From Rhabditoides inermis (taxonomy: Eukaryota > Nematoda > Chromadorea > Rhabditida > Rhabditidae), in NCBI GenBank assembly GCA_963966185.1, contig CAWZYM010000020.1, positions 1,940,017-2,004,016 of the forward strand: DNA of 64,000 bases, written 5' to 3'. Each line of letters opens with the position of its first letter. The stretch's first letter is position 1. Both the position numbers and the translations under genes were made by a program. Of the stretch, positions 1-9,818 are shown one piece after another. The notes below the pieces were generated by a model. The model did no database searches and was not told where the DNA came from. It saw only the letters and a program-made list of their open reading frames with translations.

Positions 1-22
1 GAATTCCTTGATTTGTTCTTAC

Positions 23-1362
23 CTCCAAAGTACTGTGGCTCGAATACGGTGACGCAGGCGGTCTGGCATGACTCGACGGGAGCTAGGGCGTGGACCTGGG
101 AGGGGGATGAGAGGGAGGGAGGGAGAGAGAGAGGGGGAGGGGGAGACTCACCGAGTATTCAGTGTCACAGAACGAGTCGAACTGTGGAATGCGCACCTGT
201 AAGAAAGATGGGCATGGTCCGGACTATGGTCGCACGCACTATCCTCTCTCAAGTTCCTATCTTTTGCTAGAAGAATATACTCGAGACGAGTAACGAGTCA
301 AGTCTAACTAAGTAAGTTGAGTATCACTTAATTGCAAACTATTAACTATATACACCATCAACAACAATACAAGTGATACATATGTGCATCTCGTGTACCT
401 GTCTGGCCAGCGCGGAGGATCGTTGGAACAGGTGCTGGTACTCGGCCGATGCGCACGAATAGCATCTGAATAGACACTACCTCACACCGTTTTGTTAATG
501 ACGTAATATCGTTCCATGACGTAATTTACATGTTTTCACCAATGTGCTACTTGATTCGAGATAAATATTCTGAATTCTGAATCGTTCCATCAGAATGATT
601 TCAGTCAATAGTTATATGCATTTTCTTCTGCCACTACTACACACTATGAGAAATATTGGTGTTAATTGGTAATGACAAAGTTTTGGAAGGTTGTGTATGC
701 GTTTCACCGTTTCCACTCCATCTACGATAAAACATCTCCGGCATACTAATATGTAATTTCACGAACAGTCTTTCTCTAACTGACTTTCTCTCTCTCTCTC
801 TCTCTCTTCCAATTGTTGTGTATTTCCCCTCATTCCTCATTGTTTTGCGCGCCAACGCATTTATAATCTCAAGATCAATCACAACCTATAAACAATTACA
901 TTTTATAGAATCTTATAAGAACTGTTAGACATAACAAAGCTGAACTTTGAAGGGAGTGAGGAGAGGGGAGAGAGAGAGAGAGAATGTGAGAGTGTGATTG
1001 TTTATAGAGTGCTTTCCGGTCGACAGCCGCCCCCATTTTGCACTCTATTATTATATAAATCGAGGAGGCGGCGTCTTTCACACAAACCGACTATACTCTT
1101 TCCGAATGTGTGATCGAATGAGATCGAATCGGGCCCAGATGGCATGCAAAAGAGAGGAGAGAGGGGGAGAGAGGGAGGGAGAGAGAGATTGGGGATAGGG
1201 ACAGAAATAGAGAGATTAAAGGAGAGATCCTCCTTTATAAAACCATGAATCATACGTTTACGTTCCCTCAGTTCTCGAATTAGCTGTAAGCAGATACGGG
1301 AAGGGTATTCTATTCAGTGTGGCCATTTCGGATTGTCTCAATCTTGGAAGAAGAGCAGGCAA

Positions 1363-1407
<45 letters not shown>

Positions 1408-1944
1408 TATAGAGAGAGAGAAAGGGAGAGAGAGGGAGAGAGAGATGGAGTGGAAAGGGAGAAGGTCCATTTCGCCACCCGATATGGGGACATTATCACA
1501 TTAGGCTGAGAAGCGGAGGCCCTCCGAAAGGTTCCTTTCAATGGACACAATCCCAATCCTCGGCATCCCTCCCGGCAGAGAGAGAGAGAGGGGGGGGGAG
1601 AGGGAGAAAGAGAGAGAGAAAGAGAGAAAGGAAGAGAGAGAGAAGGGAGAGGGGAGAGAGAGAAGCGAAAAAGGGTAGTAATTTTTCACCCCATTCAAAG
1701 CAAGTTTCATTTCTGTTGCAGGAATTTGGATTGCTTGACCTAAGGCGATAGAACACCATATCAGTCACTTCTTTTCCTCTTTTGTGAGACTAATTTGTAA
1801 GAAGAAAGAAAAAAAGTAGTAGTGAGGAATACTTGTTATGTGAATAGCCAACGCTATCTCGATATTCTCAATCTCTTGGCAAGAGACTTCTCGTATCCCT
1901 CTCTCCCCCTCCGAGAGAGAGAGCGAGAGAGAGAGAGAGAGGAG

Positions 1945-1975
<31 letters not shown>

Positions 1976-2519
1976 TATGTCAGGAAATAGCAGTCACGAC
2001 ATAATCGGGAAAAGGAGAATAGGCGTGTACTTTTTTTGAGGTTGAAGGGAGAACGTTTTTCTATGAGCTCAAAGATTCCCTTGTCCAGCCTAATAAATAA
2101 ACATTGCCTAGCGAAATGTGACACCGTCGAAAAAAAAAACGAATAGTTTTGTTTTCTGGTGTGAGGAGAGTTCTGGTGTTCTTCTCTTGTTTTGTTTATG
2201 CGTGAGAAGGATTCGTTTCCTTTGAGAGAGAGAGGGGGGGAGGGGGAGCGGCGTGACTCCTCAGAAGAGAGTGTGACAGCATAATCACTGGGCCCGCATT
2301 AGTCGGCTATTGTGACCCCGACAGAGACACAGGAAGAAAGAATGCGCACATACATGATTCCAGAAAAGATACTAGCAAATCTTATCAGCGCAAACAATCT
2401 CTCTTTCTTTCAGTCTATCGAGACTTTGTAAAAAAAAATTAAAAAAATATATATTAAACTCACTTAAGCGCAGTGGCCGGAGTCGCTGCTATAACTAGCA
2501 GGAAAATATAGGGAACCAT
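23..2519 (-). CDS. Ly-6/uPAR-like small secreted or GPI-anchored protein, 3' end outside the window
   Basis: Four minus-strand exons join in one frame: 2464-2519, 399-475, 152-196 and 23-105, each with GT-AG borders; the gene runs off the left edge. Exon 1 encodes a signal peptide (MVPYIFLLVIAATPATAL). Exon 2 opens with the CYSCAS motif typical of three-finger Ly-6/uPAR domains. Exons 3-4 add FDSFCDTEYS and ESCQTACVTVFEP, giving the expected cysteine pattern up to the edge. Proteins of this fold are usually extracellular and often GPI-anchored, acting as modulators of receptors or channels; the partner here cannot be told. The first intron is almost 2 kb and full of GA microsatellite. The fold call rests on the cysteine motif and signal peptide; the C-terminal cysteines and any GPI signal are not visible. 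Confidence 0.62.
505..573 (+). repeat. Dispersed repeat family R1, copy 1
   Basis: About 70 bp containing CGTAATTTACATGTTTTCAC and GATTCGAGATAAATATTCTG. The same core recurs at 18860-18935 (plus) and, inverted, at 24640-24710. It lies in the first intron of the Ly-6-like gene. Confidence 0.6.
950..1980. repeat. GA/CT microsatellite-rich block
   Basis: Several impure (GA)n runs lie here, notably 965-982, 1365-1445, 1580-1665 and 1915-1975. All are inside the long first intron of the Ly-6-like gene. Open frames made of Arg-Glu or Leu-Ser repeats in this block are translations of the microsatellite and not genes. Confidence 0.85.
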
Positions 2520-2960
2520 AAGAACTGTGGTGTGACGGCGAATCTCCGCTGTGCGTGGAGCAGCACTCCTCTGCTCCTTCTCCCTCCTCCTCCTCCTCCT
2601 CCTCCTCCTCCTCCTTCTCCTCCCCGGCGGCCCCGCCCCTTCTCTCCTCTCTTTGGCATGCTGCCCACTCGCATTCTCTTAGAATGCAGATCGCGCTTTC
2701 TTTCATAAACGAATAAACATCTTCGCTATCTTCCACGTATTAGCAAAACATCGTTCGATTTCTTTTGAAGAGATGAGAAAATCGACTGCTGACCCCCGAC
2801 AGAGAAAGAACACTGGCCACCTAATACAATAGTCGCCTCGCCCTTCCTCTATTCTCGAATCGCATTTGATAGAGGCGAACACGGGAGGGCGTCTCTCCTT
2901 CTCTCTCCCTCTCTCTCTCTCTCTCCCTCTCTCTCTCTCTCTCTCCCTCTCTCTCTCTCT

Positions 2961-3013
<53 letters not shown>

Positions 3014-3270
3014 GTCATGGCGTTTAGGCGCGATTGCTATGATTTGTGTGTGTGCGCTCCGGGGTATGGGATCCAGATGTGTGTTGCCCTCAGGCATTCT
3101 AATACATTGCCTGAGGGCAGATTGATGGGGTAGGAGAAAAGGCAGGAGTGATTGAAAAGAAACACCGCCGAGTAATCAGACAAGTACATGAAAAAGAGAT
3201 GAGTGATGGGAGAATCGGGAGGAACGATTGTGATTCAGGTTTATTGCGAGTATAGGTCAGTTTCGTCGAT
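2520..3270. other. Intergenic: upstream of the Ly-6-like gene, downstream of family copy A
   Basis: A poly-Glu-encoding GAG run at about 2583-2613 and a long CT tract at 2898-3012 fill much of it. A minus-strand AATAAA (TTTATT at 3240-3245) sits 26 bp beyond the stop of copy A and is its likely polyadenylation signal. No other gene seen. Confidence 0.6.
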
Positions 3271-3355
3271 TTAAATGAGGAGAACGGGCATTCCTGTGCT
3301 GGTCTGCAGGTAGACCCTCACGTCCTCCCACCTGAAGAGAACGGTCATCTCCCCC

Positions 3356-3397
<42 letters not shown>

Positions 3398-4129
3398 TCT
3401 TCTCTCCATCTCCCTCTCATCGCCCTCTCTCTCCCTCTCTTCCTCTCTCCCTCTCTCCCTCTCAATCCTCCCCTATCCCTCTCTCCCTCTCTCCCTCTCC
3501 CCCTCTCCGCATCTCCCCATCTCTCCCGCTCTCCCTCTCCTTCTCTCTATTCCCTCCCTCTCTCATCTCCCTCTCTCATCTCCCTCTCTCATCTCCCTCT
3601 CTCACCCCTCGCTCCCTCCTTTCCTCTCTCTTCCTCCCTCTCTCCCTCTCTCTCCCTCTCTCTCCCTCTCTCCGTTCTCAATCTCTCCCTCTCTCCCTCT
3701 CTCCCTCTCTCCCTCTCTCCCTCTCTCCCTCTCTCCCTCTCTCCCTCTCTCCCTCTCTCTTACTTGGTAGCAGACAGCTTGATATCAGGAGAATAGTAAA
3801 ACAGGTCCTGAGCGGGAAGGGGGGAAGTGGGAGGAATGGTAGGGAACTGGACAGGCGAGTAGATCTTTCCGTTCAGCTCATCCTCCACACAGTAGGTGTC
3901 GACCGAGGCTGAAGAAGGCGAGGACTTTCGGAGCGTGGAAGGAGCACTCACTGAGCTTGGCCTGGGCATCGGCATAGGAAGCGACAGGGAAGCAGTTGAG
4001 GAAGTACACTCCAGACAGGCTGAACGTCGAAGCATGGCTCATCGAAAGAGGCTCGATCACACCCCGCGGGATTCCGTCAGTGAGGTTGGAACGGACACGG
4101 AAAGCAGCGTCCAGCTGAAAGAGAGCAGG

Positions 4130-4169
<40 letters not shown>

Positions 4170-4360
4170 AGGGGGACTTACGAGGGAGTAGAGGTGTCCC
4201 TCCTTGGCGGTGCCCTCTGCTCCTGCCAGGTCTCCGAACCAGTAATAGTCAGGGTCGATGGTCGCGCCATTTGCATAGTAGATCGAATACGATGCATACG
4301 GCATCACAAAACGAACAGTCTTCGTCGTACCGGCAGGGTCGTTGAACCCTAGAGAGGGGT

Positions 4361-4408
<48 letters not shown>

Positions 4409-4558
4409 AGGGGAGAGGGAGAAAGAGGGAGAGAGAGAAGGAGGGAAGGGGAAGAAAACAGGAGAAGAGAGGGGAGAGGGAGAAAGGGACTTACAGTAGT
4501 CGGTCTGGGAGGCTACGACTGCTACGATAGCAGCTGCGATGAGAGTGGAGCGAACCAT
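3271..4558 (-). CDS. Palindromic family copy A: secreted protein of unknown function, 199 aa
   Basis: Exons on the minus strand: 4495-4558, 4182-4348, 3952-4114, 3764-3908, 3271-3331. Residues 1-18 form a signal peptide (MVRSTLIAAAIVAVVASQ), so the product is probably secreted or lysosomal. The mature part is rich in Tyr, Pro and Gly and has only two clear cysteines (in LNCFPV and TYCVED). No known domain is recognised. The fourth exon reads into a TAA if unspliced, but every copy has a donor overlapping that stop (AA|GTAAGA) and a conserved fifth exon ending TGMPVLLI. The 43-nt intron 3 is conserved. Intron 4 holds over 400 bp of CT repeat in this copy. Differs from the others at a few residues (SQTDY, VRVYLQ). 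Confidence 0.82.
3345..3760. repeat. Long CT(C) microsatellite in intron 4 of copy A
   Basis: Over 400 bp built from CTCTCC and CT units on the plus strand (GA on the sense strand of copy A). The equivalent introns of copies B, C and D are 100-210 bp, so this tract has expanded or the others have contracted since duplication. Confidence 0.85.
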
Positions 4559-4610
4559 CTCTGACTGACTGACTGACTGAGTGAAGTGACCATCCACCCA
4601 CTGACACACA

Positions 4611-4618
4611 TATTTATA
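4611..4618 (-). promoter_or_regulatory. TATA box of copy A
   Basis: TATAAATA on the minus strand, about 53 bp upstream of the ATG, followed by a (GTCA)n run in the presumed 5' leader. The same box-leader layout is kept in all four copies. Confidence 0.65.
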
Positions 4619-5186
4619 CCAACTGATTGTCACTGCGATCACAACACATTTTTCCTGGGTGGTCTCCCTATAGTGTTTTGCGGTCATATAATCCGATCCT
4701 GATAAACTTTTTTGCACTGGTTCAGGCGTTTACCAAAACACAGTTTTAAATAATCACCGGTTATCATTCTTTAGTGGTTTTGCGAGGGGTTTTGTCGGAC
4801 CACCATGTTGGGTGGGAGAGAGAAACTGTTCCTGGTTTCAGAGAGATAAGCTCAAACTCTGAAATTCACAAAAACTGATACAGTATGCGTACGATCAGGT
4901 GTTTGAACAAAAATAGAAACTGAGCTCATTGGTTACAAAATATCAAACTATTGAATTGAGCATGAATTATAGAAATCTATATTCTGTGAAAACAGTGAGA
5001 ACGACTTCACGATATTCTGCTACTGCACTCTGTTGAACAACGATGAAAAGCAACAACACCGATTTGATATTTTCTGTCTATATTTTGTGTTGCGTTTTCG
5101 GATGGATATAGCAATATTATTTTGTCCTCAAGCCACAATGGTCTTTTCAAATCACTTTTTCACTTCGAAGTAGACAGCAATATTAG
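4619..5186. other. Divergent upstream region between copies A and B
   Basis: No gene seen. The first 300 bp or so next to copy A match the upstream region of copy D (9340-9640, inverted) almost base for base, including CCCTATAGTGTTTTGCGG and ACCGGTTATCATTC. Identity fades towards 5000, where the A-B arm has extra sequence. Confidence 0.7.
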
Positions 5187-5190
5187 ATCT

Positions 5191-5747
5191 AGTCAGAAGG
5201 ATGTGACCGCATCCGAAGATGAATCACGTCTTGCCCAAGGACACTCCTCCATCAGGTGAGAGGCCTAGACGAACTAGAACACACTCGACCCAGAGGCTCG
5301 ATTGTGGAGGAGACGAGCGAGCAGAGCGAGGCAGGCAACGACACCCCAAAGACCCATCGACAGTCCCGCGGAAGAGAATAGTACCACGACACGAGTGCAC
5401 ACAAAAGTATTTATGACACCACGCGGTAAAAGGGGATGAGTGACTTGGGGCGGCGATAACAAGCCATGGTCGTGAGACCGATGCTCTCAGAGGGCTTGAG
5501 CAGCCGCACTCATACTGAAGCCCAGAACCGTCCCGCTGTCGGCTTATGTAGTCGGCGGCGCGCGCTCTCGAGTCTTCTATCGGCCAATCAGCGTCCGCGG
5601 TAGATCAGAGGTAGGTCGGCAATGAGTCCGGCCGGTCGGCTCCGCCCCTCGTGCTGTCGGCACTGGAAGAGAGAGAGAGAGATTAGCACTCGAGCGAGCA
5701 ACGGGAGTGAGAGTGCATCAGCGAGATAGTGTCTCGCCTCGCTGACA
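5191..5747. mobile_element. 557-bp non-autonomous DNA-transposon-like insertion, with empty site in the other palindrome arm
   Basis: The A-B arm reads AGATCT, then this segment, then ATCTGCATAAAC. The corresponding C-D site (about 9175-9195, inverted) reads AGATCTGCATAAAC with nothing between. ATCT is therefore duplicated at both ends (5187-5190 and 5748-5751). The segment starts AGTCAGAAGG and its reverse complement starts TGTCAGCGAGG, a short imperfect terminal inverted repeat. It is GC-rich compared with its surroundings and encodes no recognisable transposase. Superfamily not assigned. Confidence 0.7.
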
Positions 5748-5872
5748 ATCTGCATAAACTTGCAGAGGCGGTAAAAAGAGTGGGCGGTCTGCTGATATCA
5801 GTAGTTCGGTCGGGTCTGGATAACAGAAAAAAGTGTGTTGTGAATGCCGTGCAGAATAGAACTTGGACATGG

Positions 5873-5880
5873 TATAAATA
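5873..5880 (+). promoter_or_regulatory. TATA box of copy B
   Basis: TATAAATA about 57 bp before the ATG, followed by TGTGTGTCAGTGGGTGG and a (CAGT)n leader shared with the other copies. Upstream of the box, copies B and C match each other but not A and D. Confidence 0.65.
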
Positions 5881-5936
5881 TGTGTGTCAGTGGGTGGATG
5901 GTCACTTCACTCAGTCAGTCAGTCAGTCAGTCAGAG

Positions 5937-6043
5937 ATGGTTCGCTCCACTCTCATCGCAGCTGCTATCGTAGCAGTCGTAGCCTCCCAGAGCGACTACT
6001 GTAAGTCACTCCCCCCTCTCTCTATCACGCTCTCTCTCCCTTC

Positions 6044-6087
<44 letters not shown>

Positions 6088-6946
6088 GTCCCTTTCTAGG
6101 GTTCAACGACCCTGCCGGTACGACGAAGACTGTTCGTTTTGTGATGCCGTATGCATCGTATTCGATCTACTATGCGAATGGAGCGACCATCGACCCTGAC
6201 TATTACTGGTTCGGAGACCTGGCAGGAGCAGAGGGCACCGCCAAGGAGGGACACCTCTACTCCCTCGTAAGCCCCCCTCTCTCTCCCCTCCCTCTCCCCC
6301 CCTCTCTCTCTACCCTGCTCTCTTTCAGCTGGACGCTGCTTTCCGTGTCCGTTCCAACCTCACTGACGGAATCCCGCGGGGTGTGATCGAGCCTCTTTCG
6401 ATGAGCCATGCTTCGACGTTCAGCCTGTCTGGAGTGTACTTCCTCAACTGCTTCCCTGTCGCTTCCTATGCCGATGCCCAGGCCAAGCTCAGTGAGTGCT
6501 CCTTCCACGCTTCGAAAGTCCTCGCCTTCTTCAGCCTCGGTCGACACCTACTGTGTGGAGGATGAGCTGAACGGAAAGATCTACTCGCCTGTCCAGTTCC
6601 CTACCATTCCTCCCACTTCCCCCCTTCCCGCTCAGGACCTGTTTTACTATTCTCCTGATATCAAGCTGTCTGCTACCAAGTAAGAGGGAGGGAGAGAGGG
6701 AGAGAGGGAGAGAGGGAGAGGGAAGGAGTGAGAGGGAGAGAGGGAGAGGGAAGGAGTGAGAGGGAGAGAGGGAGAGAGGGAGAGAGGGAGAGAGAGGGAG
6801 ATGAGAGGGAGAGGGAGAGAGAGGGAGATGAGAGAAAGATGGGGAGAAGAGGCGAGAGAGAGAGAGAGATGACCGTTCTCTTCAGATGGGAGGACGTGAG
6901 GGCCTACCTGCAGACCAACACAGGAATGCCCGTTCTCCTCATCTAA
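5937..6946 (+). CDS. Palindromic family copy B: secreted protein of unknown function, 199 aa
   Basis: Exons 5937-6000, 6100-6266, 6329-6491, 6535-6679, 6886-6946, total 600 nt including the stop. Signal peptide at residues 1-18. Exon 2 encodes a Tyr-rich stretch (FVMPYASYSIYYANG, then DPDYYWFGDLAG). Exon 3 contains VRSNLTDGIPRG with a possible N-glycosylation site (NLT). The last exon encodes WEDVRAYLQTNTGMPVLLI. No enzymatic motif is visible. The copy shares its promoter type with C and is divergent from A, so the pair A/B could share regulatory sequence. I do not recognise the family; a cuticle, pharyngeal or gut secreted role would be guesswork. Confidence 0.85.
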
Positions 6947-7991
6947 ACACAAGTCACTTCAAAAGGAAATCCCATAATCGATAAAGAAAATCATCACATC
7001 CATAATATTAATAACAAAGAGAGAAATGTGTGATGGTGCGGACTAACATATTACGAAATGAAGTGCGGAGGGGAGGGAAGGAGTCATCTCGAAGAACTGT
7101 CATACAGGCCTCACACGTCCCGGGTGGTGAATGGAGACCCCTCTTCGGTGGTTGTGCAACCTGTGTGGCAGCGCACCACCTCGCAGGCATATAGGATAGC
7201 GGACCCATCCATAGGCTATAGCCAGTCATTGGGATAGCGTGTGCTACATTGAGAATATGCTCTTTGTTCTGTACGCCTGAGCCGATCTCGCTGGTCTCGA
7301 GATTAGGAGACCAATACAGAAAAGAGTGCTCTACCACTACTTTTCTCACCCCTAGACAGAAAAGTCAACATGACAGTATTCAAAAGGAACTCGTTCTCCG
7401 AGACAAACCATCTCCTCACACAACGGCAAGGGCCCTCTGCGGACCCGCTCGCGGATAGCTCCCGCTCTTAACCGCCATCTAGAGTACTGGTCTCGAGGCA
7501 GGCTCGACAGATGTACGCGCTCGACATACGAGCTTATCGGGAAATGATATACACGAGAAGGCGACAAACCGTGCAATTGACGCTAATGATAGGATAATGG
7601 AAGCTCTGGAGACACCGATCGGAACGGTGACGAACAGACTGGAGATCGAGAAGTCCACAACCGCAGGGACAGCTGTCGAGTTGAGCCTACGTTCATAGAA
7701 ACGCGCCGGACATGTGGGCCTAGGAAAAACGATCTCGCAGATGGAATACGGCCAGACCACCATGCGGCTGAAGACTGGAGGAGTCTGATGTTTCTGGGAT
7801 GTCGCCGCCTTTTTTCATCAACCACCTCAATGGCGAGAGAAAAATCGCTACGACTAGAGGAGTAGACAACGACAAGCAGCTCGACAAATGAAGCACGATC
7901 GTTCTTCTTTCCCTCATGTGCAAACAAGATCATATTCAAAAAGAAGTGTGTTTATTGCAAAATATATACTCTATGTTGACGTTGCTTGTGC
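6947..7991. other. Unique spacer at the centre of the palindrome
   Basis: Between convergent copies B and C. The first 60 bp still resemble the sequence downstream of copy D (CCCATAA, CGATAAA). The rest is unrelated to either arm. Scattered short frames exist in all phases but none shows splice-supported coding. A minus-strand AATAAA (TTTATT at 7951-7956) is the likely polyadenylation signal of copy C. Confidence 0.55.
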
Positions 7992-8836
7992 TTAGATGAG
8001 GAGAACGGGCATTCCTGTGCTGGTCTGCAGGTAGGCCCTCACGTCCTCCCACCTGAAGAGAACGGTCATCTCTCCGGCTTTCCCGCTCTCTTTCCTTCTT
8101 TTTCTCTCTTTCTCTCTCTCTCTCCCTCTCCCTCTCTCTCGCTCTCACTCCTTCCCTCTCTCTCCCTCTCTCCCTCTATCCCTCTATCCCTATCTCCCTC
8201 TCACTCCTTCCCTCTCCCTCTCTCCCTCTCTTCCTCTCTCTTACTTGGTAGCAGACAGCTTGATATCAGGAGAATAGTAGAACAGGTCCTGAGCGGGAAG
8301 GGGGGAAGTGGGAGGAATGGTAGGGAACTGGACAGGCGAGTAGATCTTTCCGTTCAGCTCATCCTCCACACAGTAGGTGTCGACCGAGGCTGAAGAAGGC
8401 GAGGACTTTCGAAGCGTGGAAGGAGCACTCACTGAGCTTGGCCTGGGCATCGGCATAGGAAGCGACAGGGAAGCAGTTGAGGAAGTACACTCCAGACAGG
8501 CTGAACGTCGAAGCATGGCTCATCGAAAGAGGCTCGATCACACCCCGCGGGATTCCGTCAGTGAGGTTGGAACGGACACGGAAAGCAGCGTCCAGCTGAA
8601 AGAGAGCAGGGTAGAGAGAGAGGGGGGGAGAGGGAGGGGAGAGAGAGGGGGGCTTACGAGGGAGTAGAGGTGTCCCTCCTTGGCGGTGCCCTCTGCTCCT
8701 GCCAGGTCTCCGAACCAGTAATAGTCAGGGTCGATGGTCGCTCCATTCGCATAGTAGATCGAATACGATGCATACGGCATCACAAAACGAACAGTCTTCG
8801 TCGTACCGGCAGGGTCGTTGAACCCTAGAAAGGGAC

Positions 8837-8884
<48 letters not shown>

Positions 8885-9002
8885 AAGAGAAAGGGGGAGG
8901 GAGAGAGAGCGTGATAGAGAGAGGGGGGAGTGACTTACAGTAGTCGCTCTGGGAGGCTACGACTGCTACGATAGCAGCTGCGATGAGAGTGGAGCGAACC
9001 AT
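7992..9002 (-). CDS. Palindromic family copy C: secreted protein of unknown function, 199 aa
   Basis: Minus-strand exons 8939-9002, 8658-8824, 8433-8595, 8245-8389, 7992-8052. Same signal peptide, exon lengths and phase pattern as the other copies. Its upstream region matches that of copy B (GAACTTGGACATGG, and the stretch through GCAGAGGCGG), showing that B and C are the two inner members of the palindrome. Introns 1 and 4 differ from B in microsatellite length and composition only. Function unknown. Confidence 0.85.
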
Positions 9003-9058
9003 CTCTGACTGACTGACTGACTGACTGAGTGAAGTGACCATCCACCCACTGACACACA

Positions 9059-9066
9059 TATTTATA
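9059..9066 (-). promoter_or_regulatory. TATA box of copy C
   Basis: TATAAATA on the minus strand, about 57 bp upstream of the ATG, with the same (GTCA)n leader. Confidence 0.65.
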
Positions 9067-9642
9067 CCATGTCCAAGTTCTATTCTGCACGGCATTCACA
9101 ACACACTTTTTTCTGTTATCCAGACCCGACCGAACTACTGATATCAGCAGACCGCCCACTCTTTTTACCGCCTCTGCAAGTTTATGCAGATCTGATATGG
9201 CTGTCTATTTTCGAAGTGAATAAGAGAATTGCAAATGCAAGATCATTGTGATTCGATAAAACCGTTCTCATAGTGCTCACAAAGTATAGATTTACATAAT
9301 TCATGTATTCATGCTCAATAGTTTGATATTCTATAACCAATAATGGAATTTTCGTCAAACTCCTGATCGTCGCATACTGTATCAGTTTTTGTGAATTTCA
9401 GAGTTTGAGCTTATCTCTCTGAAACCAGGAACAGTTTCTCTCTCCCACCCAACATGTAGGGTCCGACAAAACCCCTCGCAAAACCACTAAAGAATGATAA
9501 CCGGTGATTATTTCAAACTGTGTTTTGGTAAACGCCTGAACCAGTGCCAAAAAGTTTATCAGGATCGGATTATATGACCGCAAAACACTATAGGGAGACC
9601 ACCCAGGAAGAATGTGTTGTGATCGCAGTGACAATCAGTTGG
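9067..9642. other. Divergent upstream region between copies C and D
   Basis: No gene seen. It is the inverted counterpart of the A-B region but lacks the 557-bp insertion and about 150 bp near the middle. The half next to C matches B and the half next to D matches A. Confidence 0.7.
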
Positions 9643-9650
9643 TATAAATA
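9643..9650 (+). promoter_or_regulatory. TATA box of copy D
   Basis: TATAAATA about 57 bp before the ATG, preceded by the A-type upstream sequence (ACAATCAGTTGG). Confidence 0.65.
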
Positions 9651-9706
9651 TGTGTGTCAGTGGGTGGATGGTCACTTCACTCAGTCAGTCAGTCAGTCAG
9701 TCAGAG

Positions 9707-9780
9707 ATGGTTCGCTCCACTCTCATCGCAGCTGCTATCGTAGCAGTCGTAGCCTCCCAGAGCGACTACTGTAAGTCCCT

Positions 9781-9818
<38 letters not shown>

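Noticed and set aside
1258..1556. Overlapping frames of Arg-Glu or Leu-Ser repeats
   Set aside because: They are translations of (GA)n/(CT)n microsatellites, open in several frames on both strands, with no splice or motif support. The same applies to 2821-3097, 3271-3465 (outside the copy A exon), 55701-56092 and 58400-58723.
2464..2736. A 90-codon minus-strand frame with a poly-Glu tract and Ser/His tail
   Set aside because: The same bases in another phase encode a clean signal peptide that splices in frame to the Ly-6-type exon. The acidic frame follows from a (GAG)n run.
7480..7940. A decayed reverse-transcriptase tail, from an RAGHVGL match on the plus strand
   Set aside because: The match to the usual RWAGHVxR motif is short, interrupted by stops and not supported by any other RT or endonuclease motif nearby.
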